Source of the DNA: Saccharum officinarum
Taxonomy: Eukaryota > Streptophyta > Magnoliopsida > Poales > Poaceae
NCBI GenBank assembly: GCA_020631735.1
Contig: CM036191.1
Span: 39,849,335-39,913,334, forward strand
Length of the DNA stretch: 64,000 nt
Direction of reading: 5' to 3'
The position numbers and the translations under genes are program-made. The notes beneath the pieces were generated by a model, which saw only the letters and a list, made by a program, of their open reading frames with translations, searched no databases and was not told where the DNA came from. Below are positions 45,268 through 56,556 of the stretch, in pieces; the first letter of the stretch is position 1; each line of letters starts with the position of its first letter.

Positions 45268-46418
45268 TGTCGGTACCAACAGTACGGGGTACCCACATCC
45301 ATCGCTAATAAAAAAACTAAGACGACTGAAACCGCAATAAAAGGCAGCCCGCCTCGACCGCGTATCCAGTCCGTCTCGTACGAGGCCCGCTCGACGGAGC
45401 GCCTCGACCGCGCTCCGGCTCCGACTCGTACGAGGCACCATCGACGGGGGCGTCTTGACCGCGCCCCATCCTGTACCGCAAGGTACCTCGACCGCCCTCT
45501 GACCCGCGCGAGGCTCGTCTGCCCACGGGGAAAAACTCCGACTCGCGTGAGCCCGGGTCGAGCGCCTCTACTCCTCTTTACCTACCCCGGGACAAAAGCC
45601 ATATCATTTAATGCGGTTATCTACTACCACCTACCGGCATGGCCGCAATTAGGATCAACGTGGGAACAATGCCCATGTCAGATCTCACTGTTTTACCGCC
45701 CATCCCGTGATGGGAGGTGAAAACCGTCACTGTACCCACCTTGCCGTGCACTGTACGTCACTAGTTACCCTCGAGGGGGATACGACAAAATCCGTACACC
45801 ACGATCCTAGGGATTCGGACTTATCCGTTCGGCCTCGACCCGGCCTCGACCCGGCCTCGACGCCCAGCACGACACAACAGGGAAGGAGGGACGGCATGGC
45901 ACGGCGCTCTGGGTCACTTCGGCGTCTCATCCTCTACGTCACCATGGTGTCCAGGGATGGCCTTCCATTCCCAGGGCACGTCGCTACAGTCACCTCAACA
46001 GGGATCGACAAAACATCATTTCAAGACTCCCCGTCGTCTTGGCCTCCTCTCGCCCTATAAAAGGGGAGGCCAGGGTTCTACAACGGAGAGAGACAAAGGA
46101 CAACGAAGAAAAACAAAAGACAACGAAACAAAACAAGGGAAGACGCGAGTTAGAGATCGATACCTCAAGCAATCACCCTTGTCCTCTTTTTCCTTTCTTT
46201 GAGACTTGGGCTCGACGCCCTCTCTCGCATGCTTGTAACCCCTACACGAGCACCTCGGTGCAAGGAAATACAAAGCTTCTCCCCCCCGCTGGACGTAGGG
46301 CCTTCTTTTGCCCGAACCAGGATAAACCCCCGTGTGTTCTCCTTGCATCACCATCCAGGAAAGAGACACGCAGCATTTACTCGTTGGTTTAGGACCTCCT
46401 CGGGTCCGAACACCGACA
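45268..46418 (+). repeat. 5' LTR of the Tat element
   Basis: Begins TGTCGGTACC and ends GAACACCGACA, giving a 6-base inverted end (TGTCGG/CCGACA). 1,151 bases long. A TATA box (TATAAAA, 46056-46062) and imperfect 'cctcgaccgcg…gtacgagg' repeats (45350-45520) are inside. The primer site follows. Confidence 0.85.
46056..46062 (+). promoter_or_regulatory. LTR TATA box of the Tat element
   Basis: CCCTATAAAAGGGG, about 360 bases before the LTR end. Confidence 0.7.
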
Positions 46419-46419
46419 G

Positions 46420-46437
46420 TTGGCGCGCCAGGTAGGG
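46420..46437 (+). promoter_or_regulatory. Primer-binding site of the Tat element
   Basis: TGGCGCGCCAGGTAGGGG lies one base after the LTR terminal CA. The same primer sequence is familiar from Tat-like grass gypsy elements. Confidence 0.75.
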
Positions 46438-46471
46438 GAGCGCTGCGTCGCTTTCTCGCCTTTCTTCCTAG

Positions 46472-48707
46472 ATGGCTGACCCCGAACGCCCTATTCCGTT
46501 GGCCACGGTGATCTGGTTCGAGAGTTTGGAGTTCATGTCGCTTGGCTACGGCTACGATATGGTCCTACTTCCACCCAGGCACCCAATCGACGAGGACTAT
46601 GAGCTCTCCCAGCCCGGGGGAGCAATCCGCCGGTACTGTCGCTCTAGGCGAGCGCGGGCCGCCCGACGACGATGAGTCCGGCACAACCACCGTCTTCACC
46701 TTGCGGAGGGTGATGGGATCCCCCGGTCCGGCACCCCCAGCCAGGTGTCGGCCCAGATTTCCTTGTGGAAGGTTTGGGCAGGGTGAGCTTGACTAAGAGT
46801 AACATGCCGATGGAGAATCCCGCCGCTCCCCCGTCCGGTGAGACACCACTGCCCGGAGCATCTGTTCCGGCACGGGCAGCAACATCTCCATCACCATTCC
46901 CGTTTGGGCTAGATTCGGCCGCCCGGGTATATGCATCTTATGTGAGCACTCGCATGAGTGCTTATGAGGAACTCCCCGGGCACCATCTACGCTCCACTCT
47001 GGACCTCGTTGCATCCACACCGGCTTCTGATTATCGGGACTCTACGGAGACACCGGAAACAGAGCCCCATGTGACTGCTTCTCAATGTCGCAACCCCAGT
47101 GACGATTTGCAACGGCCACACATTCCCTCGTCGTACTACTACTTTGGCGCTCCTGACTCCGACTCGGCTGATGACACCTATGATCCGACCCGCGAATGCT
47201 TCAACATCGATGTTGAAAGCACGTCGAAATCAGAGGACGAAGAGCCAGTCGAAGGAAGGTACACACCACCTCATGTCGAGCTTCCTACTGAGCGAGACGA
47301 CCCTCAGTTCCTTGCGGATCAAGGAACGTAGCTCGAGCAGATTCGCGAGTTGCAGGACAGGCTTGACGAGGAATGGGAAAACCTGGATCTACTCCAACAA
47401 ACGCTCGAGCGTGAGCGTGCGGAACGCGCACTTGGCGGGAGAGCTCGCGAGAGAGCTCGCGACGTCAACCGTCGCATCGACGAGGACCGGGTGGTCGACC
47501 CCCCGGTTTTCGCTCGAGCCAGCCAGAACGTCGTCGCCGCCGCCATGCTCCTCTGCAACATGCCCGAGCCGTCAAACCCCGACGCCCATCGGGCTCGAGA
47601 TGAAATCCGAGAACTCCTCGAGACCACCGCCATGCAGCAGGCCGAGAGCTCTGCCTCGAGGCGACGCGAGGCTGCCTCCGAGCGGATCATCGAGCCCTCC
47701 CGACAGGAGAGAGAAGCCTCGGTTCACCCCGAGCCTGCCCGGCGAAACCGGGTAGCTCCGGCCCCTGTGCCCACCACCAACGACCACGAGCCTCGAGACA
47801 CCCGTGGCAACATCGTCGAGCGCCGCACGCGCAAGCACGGTGACGGCGTGGCTCGAGGCTACCACGTACACAGGGGCGGGCGCTACGACAGCTCGGAAGA
47901 TCGTAGCCCTTCACCCGAGCCCCCGGGTCCTCGGGTCTTCAGTAAGGCTATCCGTGAGACGGTGCTCCTGGCTCGGTTTCGCCCCCCACGACTCTCACCA
48001 AATACAACGGCGAAACCAAACTCGAACTTTGGCTCGCCGATTTCCGCTTGGCATGTCAGCTGGGTGGGGCCACCGACGACCGGGTCATCATCCGATAACT
48101 CCCCCTGTTCCTCTCTGACACCGCCCGAGCCTAGCTCGAGGATCTCCCACCTCGGCAGATCCACGACTGGGACGATCTCGTAAGGGTGTTTGAGGGAAAT
48201 TTCAAGGGGACCTACATGCGCCCCGGCAACTCGTGGGACCTCCGGAGTTGCAAGCAGAAACCGGGTGAATCCCTCCGCGATTACATCCGGCGCTTCTCCC
48301 GGCAGCGTACCGAGCTCCCCAACGTCACCAACTCCGACATGATTATGGCCTTCCTCCCCGGCACCACCTGTAAGGAGTTGGTCCGAGAGTTGGGCCATAA
48401 CACTCCACTCACTGCCAATGGGTTGATGGACATTGTCACCAACTTCGCCGCCGGCGAGGAGGCGGTTGGTGCAATCTTTGGTGGCGACCCAGAAAGGGGA
48501 AGCAGAAGGTCGACGATCCCACGAGCTCCACCCGGGGCTCCAAGAGAAACAACCGCAAGAAGAAGAAAGGCCAGCAGGGCAAGCTTGAGGCCCCGGCCGA
48601 CGAGCTCGTCGCTGCTACCGAGCACAAGAAGCCTCGAGGCCCCCCGGTGGGGGCATCTTCGACAAAATGCTCAAAGAGCCGTGTCCCTACCACAAGGGAC
48701 CCACTAA
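46472..48707 (+). pseudogene. gag: Tat element gag region
   Basis: Four open pieces (46472-46675, 46765-47331, 47350-48183, 48186-48707) are separated by a stop at 47329-47331 and by frameshifts. The recognisable capsid part begins near 47990 (LWLADFRLACQ in one frame) and continues at 48186 with FEGNFKGTYMRPGNSWDL, KQKPGESLRDYIRRFSRQ and GLMDIVTNFAAGEE, the Ty3-type gag pattern. A long Arg/Glu-rich coiled stretch (47340-47800) precedes it. It would form the particle shell if intact; it is not. Confidence 0.8.
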
Positions 48708-49620
48708 CCATAACCTCGAAGACTGTCACATGCTTCGCAGGTACTTTGGAGGTGCCAGCGTTAAGAAGGACGACAAGGAGGACCCTAATAGTGACGACAA
48801 GGACGGGGGATTCCTCGAGATCAACGACTGCTTCATGATCTACGGAGGGCCCTCGACCCGCCTCTCGGCGCGCCAGCGCAAGCGAGAACGGCGTGAGGTT
48901 TTCTCTGTACAAACGGCAGTCCCCCACTTCCTTGATTGGTCTGCGGTGGCCATCACTTTCGACCGTGACGACCACCCAGACTACGTCCCCAACCCAGGAG
49001 TCTATCCGCTCGTTGTCGACCCCGTCATCGCCAACACACGCCTCACCAAGGTGCTCATGGACGGCGAAAGCAGCCTCAACATCATCTACTCCCAGACCCT
49101 CGACCTTCTGGGGGTCGAGAGAGCGCGCCTCCAACCTAGCGTCGGGGGCTTCCACGGAGTCATGCCAGGGAAACGGGCGGAACCCCTCGGACGGGTCGAT
49201 CTACCTGTTTGTTTTGGCACACCGGCCAACTTCAGAAAAGAGACTCTCACTTTCGAAGTGGTCGGATTCCGTGGAACGTACCACGCTATCCTAGGGCGCC
49301 CATGCTACGCCAGGTTCATGGCCATCCCGAACTACACCTACCTCAAGCTCAAGATGCTAGGCCCAAACGGTGTCATCACTGTAGGGCCCTCGTATGAACA
49401 TACCTACGAGTGCGACGTCGAGTGCGTCGAGCACGACGAGGCTGTTTTGGAATCGGCAACCTTGGTTGCGGACCTCGACGACCTCACCAATGCGATTCCC
49501 GACCCAAAGCGCCATGCCGGCAGCTTCGAGCCCGCGGAAGATATCAAACTCGTACCCCTCGACCCCGCTGATCCCAAGGAAAAGGCGCTGAACGTCAGCA
49601 CCACCCTCGATCCTAAATAG
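48667..49620 (+). pseudogene. pol: Tat element nucleocapsid end and protease
   Basis: A 317-codon open frame. It starts with CPYHKGPTNHNLEDCHML, a CCHC-type knuckle-like sequence, followed by an acidic linker and the aspartic protease with VLMDGESSLNIIY near residues 133-145. The usual motif is DGGS; here the Gly next to the catalytic DG is Glu, which would probably damage activity. The frame closes with TAG at 49618, in phase with RT, so a single stop separates the two. Confidence 0.85.
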
Positions 49621-49626
49621 GAAGCA

Positions 49627-50655
49627 GTGCTCGTCGACTTTCTCCGCGCAAACGTCGACATCTTTGCGTGGAGTCCCTTGGATATGCCGAGCATACCCAG
49701 GGAAGTCGCCGAGCACGCCTTAGAGATCCGGGCCGGATCCAAACCGATGAAGCAACGCCTGCATTGCTTCGATGAGGAGAAGCGCAGGGTCATCGACGAG
49801 GAGATACACAAGTTGTTGGAGGCCGGATTCATCAAGGAGGTTCATCATCCCGAGTGGCTAGCTAATCCTGTATTAGTTAGGAAAAAGAGTGGGAAATGGA
49901 GGATGTGTGTAGACTATACTAGTTTAAATAAAGCATGTCCAAAAGTTCCCTTTCCTTTGCCACGCATTGACCAAATCGTTGATTCCACTGCGGGATGTGA
50001 AACTCTCTCATTCTTAGATGCATACTCCGGCTACCACCAAATCAAAATGAAGGAGTCCGACCAGCTTGCGACTTCATTCATCACCCCATTCGGCATGTAT
50101 TGCTACGTTACGATGCCCTTCGGTCTCCGGAACGCGAGGGCCACGTACCAGCGATGCATGCAGCACGTTTTCGGAAAGCACATCGGGTCGACCGTCGAGG
50201 CTTATGTCGACGACATCGTTGTCAAAACCAAACAAGCCGACGATCTGGTCAACGACCTCGATGTTGCGTTCAAATGCCTCCGGGCAAAAAACATCAGACT
50301 CAATCCAGAGAAATGCGTCTTCGGCGTCCCACGAGGTATGCTTCTAGGGTTCATCGTGTCTAAATGCGGCATCGAGGCCAACCCTGAAAAAATCTCTGCA
50401 ATAACCAAGATGGGCCCCATCCGAGAGCTGAAGGGCATACAAAGGGTCACAGGTTGCTTGGCGGCACTCAACCGTTTCATTTCGCGCCTCGACGAAAAAG
50501 CACTCCCTCTGTACCGTCTCTTGAAGAAATCGGAGCATTTTCCTGGACCCTTGAAGCTGAGGAAGCTCTCACAAAGCTCAAGGCCACACTCTCTAACTCA
50601 CCAATCCTCGTCCCTCCGACCCCGGGGGAACCACTCCTACTCTATGTCGCCGTGA
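49627..50655 (+). pseudogene. pol: Tat element reverse transcriptase
   Basis: Continues in the protease frame after one TAG. RT blocks are all present: EEIHKLLEAGFIKEV, NPVLVRKKSGKWRMCVDYT, FPLPRIDQIVD, FLDAYSGYHQI, TPFGMYCYVTMPFGL and the catalytic YVDDIVVK (residues 197-204). This is a well-conserved polymerase fold. The last 60 codons drift out of frame; the true continuation is in another phase from about 50530. Confidence 0.9.
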
Positions 50656-50885
50656 CATCGCAAGTAGTCAGTGCTGCCCTGGTTGTCGAACGGGCCGAGG
50701 AGGCACATACCTTGCTCGTCCAGAGGCCGGTCTATTTCATTAGCGAGGTGCTCTCAGAAACCAAGATTCGATACCCACAGATCCAGAAACTGCTATATGC
50801 CATCGTCCTGACACGGCGCAAGCTCCGACACTACTTCGAGGGTCACCCGATTACTGTGGTTTCTTCTTCCCCTTGGGAGAGATAG
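50530..50885 (+). pseudogene. pol: Tat element RT-linked RNase H
   Basis: In the +3 phase the frame reads [57 protein letters not shown] and [13 protein letters not shown], the typical Ty3 RNase H that follows RT. It is terminated by TAG at 50883-50885. The first catalytic Asp of the RNase H (usual Y.D.S) is absent: YVAVTS, as expected for the degenerate connection RNase H of Tat elements. Confidence 0.8.
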
Positions 50886-51006
50886 CCCAGAACCGGGAAG
50901 CCTTAGGTAGGGTTGCCAAATGGGCAGTCGAGCTCATGGGCGAGACCTTGTCCTATGCGCCGCGAAAAGCTATCAAGTCACAGGTGTTAGCAGATTTCCT
51001 AGCTGA

Positions 51007-51480
51007 ATGGACCGACACCCAACTCCCCCTGCACAGCTTCAGGCGGAGCTGTGGACCATGTACTTCGATGGGTCATTGATGAAAACAGGAGCAGGCGCGG
51101 GCTTGCTCTTCGTCTCACCCCTCGGGGTTCACATGCGCTATGTCATCCGGCTTTATTTTCCTGCGTCTAACAACGTCGCCGAATACGAGGCGCTCGTCAC
51201 GGGATTAAGAATCACCATCGAGCTCGGGGTCTGACACCTTGACGTTCGAGGCGACTCCCAACTCGTGATCGATCATGTCATGAAGAGCTCGAGCTGCCGT
51301 GACCCCAAGATGGAAGCCTACTGCCAAGAAGTACGGTGCCTCGAGGACAAGTTTCACGGCCTCGAGCTCAACCACATCACACGCAGGTATAATGAGGCCG
51401 TCGATGAACTGGCAAAAATCGCGTCCAGTCGAGCTACGGTTCCACCAGACATTTTCGCAAAAGACCTTCAGCAGCCATCT
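51007..51480 (+). pseudogene. pol: Tat element second (archaeal-type) RNase H
   Basis: TMYFDGSLMKTGAGAGLLF carries the first Asp, NNVAEYEALVTGLRI the Glu, and, after a TGA at 51232, LDVRGDSQLVIDHV carries the next Asp; NEAVDELAKIASSRA ends the domain. An additional archaeal-type RNase H after the RT-linked one is a hallmark of Tat elements. One in-frame stop inactivates the single-protein reading. Confidence 0.82.
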
Positions 51481-52856
51481 GTCGACCTTGGGCTAGACGG
51501 AGGGGTTGACGGGACGTCACTCGAGCCCCCACCTGAGGCAGAAGCCCCCTCGACCGGGGCTGAGGCCATGCAGGTGGAAAACTTGACCCCACTGCCTGAC
51601 CTCGAGCCTGACTGGCGCGTCCCGTACCTCGACTACCTCAGCCGAGGGGACCTCCCCTCGGATAAGGCTGAGGCTCGACGGATCGCACGCCGGGCCAAAA
51701 CCTTTGTAATCATTGGCGATAGCAGGGAGCTCTACCGTTGTAGCCCTACTGGTATCCTCCAACGATGCATCACAAATGAGCAAGGCAGGAACCTGCTCAG
51801 CGATCTCCACTCGGGGGCTTGCGGTCACCACGCAGCACCTCGAACCCTCGTCGGAAACGCCTTTCGACAAGGATTCTATTGGCCGACCGCGGTCTCCGAC
51901 GCTGTCAAGCTGGTACGCTCCTGCAAGGGTTGTCAGTACTATGCGAGACGAACCCATCTTCCGGCACATGCCCTGCAAACTATCCCCATCACATGGCCGT
52001 TTGCCGTTTGGGGGCTCAACCTTGTCAGACCATTGAAAAGGACAACTGGCGGCTTCACCCACTTGCTCGTCGCAATCGACAAATTCTCCAAGTGGATCGA
52101 GGCCCGCCCTATCACCAGCATCAGGTCCGAGCAAGCTATGCTCTTCTTCACCGACATTATTCATCGCTTTGGGGTCCCCAACTGTATCATCACAGACAAT
52201 GGCACCCAGTTCACTGGTAAAAAGTTTTTGGATTTCTACGACAGCCATCACATCCGAGTGCTCTAGTCAGCCGTGGCCTATCCAAAAACAAACGGTCAGG
52301 TGGAACGTGCCAACGGCATGGTCTTACAAGGCCTAAAACCCAGAATTTTGACAAACTAAATAAACATGGCAAAAGATGGGCTGCCGAGCTACCCTCGGTC
52401 CTGTGGAGCCTAAGAACAACACCGAGTCGAGCCACGGGGTTCACTCCGTTCTTCTTAGTCTACGGGTCTGAAGCTATGCTCCCAATTGATATAGAATATG
52501 GATCCCCAAGGTTGAAGGCCTACAACGAAAGAAATAACGACGCCACAAGACAGGACACCCTTGACTAGCTCGAGGAAGCCCGAGATGTGGCTCTGCTGCA
52601 TTCTGCTAGGTACCAGCAGGGTCTCCGACGCTACCACGACAGACACGTCCGCAAGCGTGACCTCAACGTCGGTGACTTGGTACTACGGCGGAACCAGGAC
52701 ACCAAGGGACGGCACAAGCTCACGCCACCATGGGAAGGGCCGTACATCATCGTAGAAGTACTCAAGCCAGGCACCTACAAGCTATCCAACGAGAAGGGCG
52801 AAATCCTCACCAACACTTGGAACATTGAACAGCTACGTCGCTTCTTTCCTTAAAAA
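51481..52856 (+). pseudogene. pol: Tat element integrase
   Basis: HSGACGHHAAPRTL…CKGCQYYAR is the HHCC zinc region. The core has ITDNGTQFTG with the second Asp, and GQVERAN, with the Glu, follows a TAG at 52264. The first core residue, normally Asp in W.LD.VGP, is Asn (WGLNLVRPLKR). Later pieces KRDLNVGDLVLRR and the C-terminal WNIEQLRRFFP (to 52853) end the protein without a chromodomain. Stops and frameshifts at 52264, about 52330 and about 52568 disable it. Confidence 0.85.
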
Positions 52857-53525
52857 GCCTCAAGGCTCTGTAATCCTTTTTCATCAATAAAGAATACAGC
52901 GATGTTCAAACTTTCATTTTACAATGAGAAGGATCGACTCTGCACTCCTAGAATCGACCCTCCCTCGGGGGCTACAGGGGGGAACCCCCAGTCCCCGAAA
53001 AAACTTATGCTCTTTTTAAAATTTAACAACCGCTTTTTAGATCGACTTCGCTGCAAGAGCACCCTAAGGTTCGAAAGGGCTCTCGAGTCAGGAGTATCAC
53101 CTACGCCTCCGAGGCTATGGTACCTCTACTCACCCCTCACACCTTTTAGAGGTGTGACTTCATGCTAGGAGATCTAAATAACGGTTCCTAACTTTGAAAA
53201 AGAAACATCCCTCCTCGCTTAGATTAGGCTCTCACACGATTTACAAGGCCGCAACATCACCCTAAAGCTCGAGGGCAGTTGAGCATGAGATCACTTACGC
53301 CCCCGCTACGGTACCTCCACTCGCTCCCTTACGCCAAAGGATGCAACTGCGTGCTAAGTAAATCACGCGAGAACACAATCCAAGCGATAAAGGGAAGAAA
53401 AGCTCGAATAAAACTAAATTAACCACGAACCGGTTTATGTTTTGAGTTCTTAAGGCCTCCGAGGCCACCACGACCAAAATTCAAAATACAAACTTATTAC
53501 ATGGGCCTTCATGCCCAGATTTGGC
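52857..53525. other. Tat element spacer between integrase and antisense ORF
   Basis: Non-coding, with two diverged copies of a segment ('ctcgag..ag.agtatcacctacgcc…gctatggtacctctactc' near 53080-53165 and 53270-53345) and a CTCCCTCGGGGGCTACAGGG word typical of such spacers. Confidence 0.55.
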
Positions 53526-54863
53526 TCACAGGCCCTCATTGTCAGCAGGCGGAACCACCTCGGCTTCAAAAAGCGAGGCCAGACGGCTTCCAGGCTCTTC
53601 CGCGGCTTCAATCAGCTCCAGGCAGGCATTCTCGTTCTCCTCGTCTGTCCGATCCGGGTCTGTGATGAAGCCATCAGCGACGAGCTTCATGTCAAACACA
53701 AACCTGAATGGACGACGGCCAGCGCCCTCTTTACGCCGTGATGGAGGTCGTCCTGTATCTTCTCCCGGGCAAGGCGGCCCAGCGCCACCATCCGACGGAC
53801 GAAGGAGTTCCCTGGAACATCTTCCCCGGTGTCAGCATCGGGCTCGACCCCCAGGCCGTCACACACGGTGGTGATTGCGCCCTGGTGCAGTTGGGTCCTC
53901 CGGATCTCGGCTTCGAGGAGGCTCTGGAAGGAGTTGGTAGAAGATTGGGCCTCTCGATTCTCCCTCTCTAGCTCTGAAATACGATAAACAAATTAATACC
54001 TAACACGAGGCCCTCACATCGTGGCTGCAACAGTCACACTTACCCTCGATATGGGTCTGCAGGCCCACGACCTCGTTGCGAAGCCCCCGCACGTCCGCTC
54101 GAGCCCTAGGAGGGCGCTGTCATTCTCACCGATGGTCGCCTTTAGTGCCTCGATCTCCTGCCGAGCAGACTCGAGAGCTGCGTCCTTCCCTTGGACGGCT
54201 CCCTTCAGCGTCGTGACCTCGTCCTTCAAGGCATCAGAGCGAGCGCGGTGGCCTGCTCGACCTCGACGTTGAGGGCGTCACGCTGACGGCTAACCTGGGA
54301 GACATCCTCCTCGAGCTCCTTCACCCGTGCCGACAGGGGCTCGAGATCCCTGCGGGCCTGGGCAGCCGCCTCCTGAGCCTTGTCCATGTCAGTGCGCACC
54401 ACGGCTTCGCCGCCCAAGCCTGCATCGCCTCCTCCTTCACCACCGCGTACGCGACGCGCAGCTCAGCCATCTCAGCGTTCCGATCGGAAAGCCGTTTCTG
54501 GGCCTCCTCGACCAGGACCCGTTGCTGAGACAGCGCGGCCCACACGCCACTCTCATCCCGGATGAAGAGTGACTTGCGGTGGGAGTACTCCTTCAGCTCC
54601 TGAACGCAATCCAAAAAAACCAAAAAGGTTAAAAAGCTGAGGGAAAAAGACACCAAGAAAACCGACGAAGAAAGACGGGTCGATCATACCTCGGTGGCAT
54701 CCTGCATACTCCGCGACACGGCCTCAGACGCCACTTGGAGCAACCGATCAAGGTGCCGACGGACGCCTCGAGGTACTCCCATCGGTGCACTTCATCTCTG
54801 TCGTTCAGGATGAAGATGGGCTCGGCGTCGGGGTTCGCGGCGTCCCTAAACTGGAGGACGGCC
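53526..54863 (-). pseudogene. Antisense coiled-coil ORF of the Tat element, with two introns
   Basis: On the minus strand three coding blocks are joined by introns with GT/AG ends: 54689-54600 (GTATGA…TTCAG) and 54043-53976 (GTAAGT…TTCAG). The blocks read AVLQFRDAANPDAEPIF, ELKEYSHRKSLFIRDESG with Ala/Glu/Arg heptads of a long coiled coil, then ELERENREAQSSTNSFQSLL and a C-terminal acidic part ending at TGA 53528-53526. Tat elements are known to carry such antisense ORFs; the function is unknown. One frame change near 53695 and the gap at the 5' end mean it is not complete here. Confidence 0.65.
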
Positions 54864-54963
54864 NNNNNNNNNNNNNNNNNNNNNNNNNNNNNNNNNNNNN
54901 NNNNNNNNNNNNNNNNNNNNNNNNNNNNNNNNNNNNNNNNNNNNNNNNNNNNNNNNNNNNNNN
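54864..54963. other. Assembly gap, exactly 100 N
   Basis: A run of 100 N bases. A round length is usual for a gap of unknown size inserted by scaffolding software. The Tat element stops on its left, and the inverted copy of 30260 starts directly on its right. Confidence 0.99.
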
Positions 54964-55364
54964 TTTTTTCATAAGATCATTTTTGTTGGAATTGCTGCAT
55001 TTTAACTATGTACGGATGCCAAAACATATGACATGTTCATAAGAACGTTGACATGAGCATGCGACTGATTTGGTTTTGTTCCAAATGCTTGATTTGAAAA
55101 AAGGTTCAGCAGTCACCTTGGTCAACTCTAAACTAGATGCAGGGCTGATCATTAACCATGGAACTCCATAGGGTCGATTTGTGTCCTTTCACGACGTCCC
55201 ACCTAGGTGCCATGATCGCACACCTCACCTGTGCTGGACATCTGATGCCTTCGAGTGCCTCCATCCCCCTCCGCATCACACGTCCTGGACCCCGGCCCCT
55301 GCCTCCATTCCCCTTCGCTTCCCACACTCATGCATGGCACTCTAGCACCTGCAGTAGACGGGTC

Positions 55365-55760
55365 ATGTTGCAACATGTGCAACAGCAGATCTACTTTTGC
55401 AATATTTTGATGAAACACTTGCAACATACGTTTAAAACAGATGAAACACATGCAACATACGTTTAAAATACTTGCAAAAACACCTGATAGCCATTACATA
55501 ACATCTGCGACATCCAGATGAAACACTTACAACATACGTACGAAAACATCTGAAACACTTGAAACATAATATTGCAACACGTATGTATATGCAACACCCA
55601 GATCTACTTTTGCAACATATAGATAAAACACTTGAAACATGCGTCTGAAACACCTAAAACACTTAAAAACATACGCTTGAAACATGCATATATTGTAATT
55701 AACATCTTAGATATACTTTGGCAACATCCAGATCAAACACTTGAAACATAAGTCTGAAAC
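55365..55760 (-). repeat. Mirrored short-word array
   Basis: Reverse complement of 29465-29860. Confidence 0.6.
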
Positions 55761-56556
55761 GCCTGAAATAGGGCGTCGCTGGCGGCCACGGTCTACCTGG
55801 TGGGGAACTACGGTAGCCAGCAAGCTCAGGTCAGGGGGACATCGGCCCAACGTACACCTCCGCTATAGGACGTCAGCCCGTCGGCCCTCCCGTGGTTCTC
55901 CCACGCTTGCTCACTGCCTAGGCTGGCGATTGGGTGCGGCACGGTGGGGCAAGGGCATGGTGCGGTGGGGGACGGGCATGCGGTGGGAAGGGGCGTAGGG
56001 GGTGGAGTGGCCGGGCATATCCACTGTGATTCGTGACACGGATGCGAGTGCGAGTGGAGAAATTTTCAGAGATGGAAGAGACTTAGGGGTGTTGTTGGGC
56101 CTGTCCGCTGCGCTGGCCCAGTAAGACACGTGTTCGGACAAGACGGACGTTCGTGTGCAAGTATTTGCAGATTTTTAACAAGAGTTTTTTATGGAGTTGT
56201 AGGGCACTAGTGCTACGGTAACCTAACCAGACAAAGTCCAACTTGTGTCCACTAGAGCAGTCTGGTCTTTGCCCACCAAACCAAATACAAAAGTCACCCA
56301 AGTCACCCCACCAGGCCACAACAGCCCATCCAACCAAACAAGCCCACATTGACTTCATGAGAGTAGGCCTGAGCTGCCTAGGCTAGCTAACCTAGAGGTC
56401 AGAAAACCAAACATTATATATATATATATATATATATATATTTCACAAAAGATTAGTGCAGGCGTGGGCACTTATAATTTCACGATCACCTGAGCCTTAG
56501 GCTTCCATTATTAGGCATGAACATTGAGCACATTTACAGAACTGCATGTACGTACA

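Larger units (their letters stand above)
45268..54863 (+). mobile_element. Ty3/gypsy retrotransposon, Tat lineage, decayed and cut by the gap
   Basis: Order: 5' LTR, primer site, gag, protease, RT, RNase H, a second archaeal-type RNase H, integrase, then a non-coding region and an antisense coiled-coil ORF. The double RNase H, the integrase without a chromodomain and the antisense extra ORF are known of the Tat group. Numerous stops and frameshifts exist in gag and pol, so it is not autonomous. The 3' LTR would lie to the right, but the sequence stops at the 100-base gap. Confidence 0.88.
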
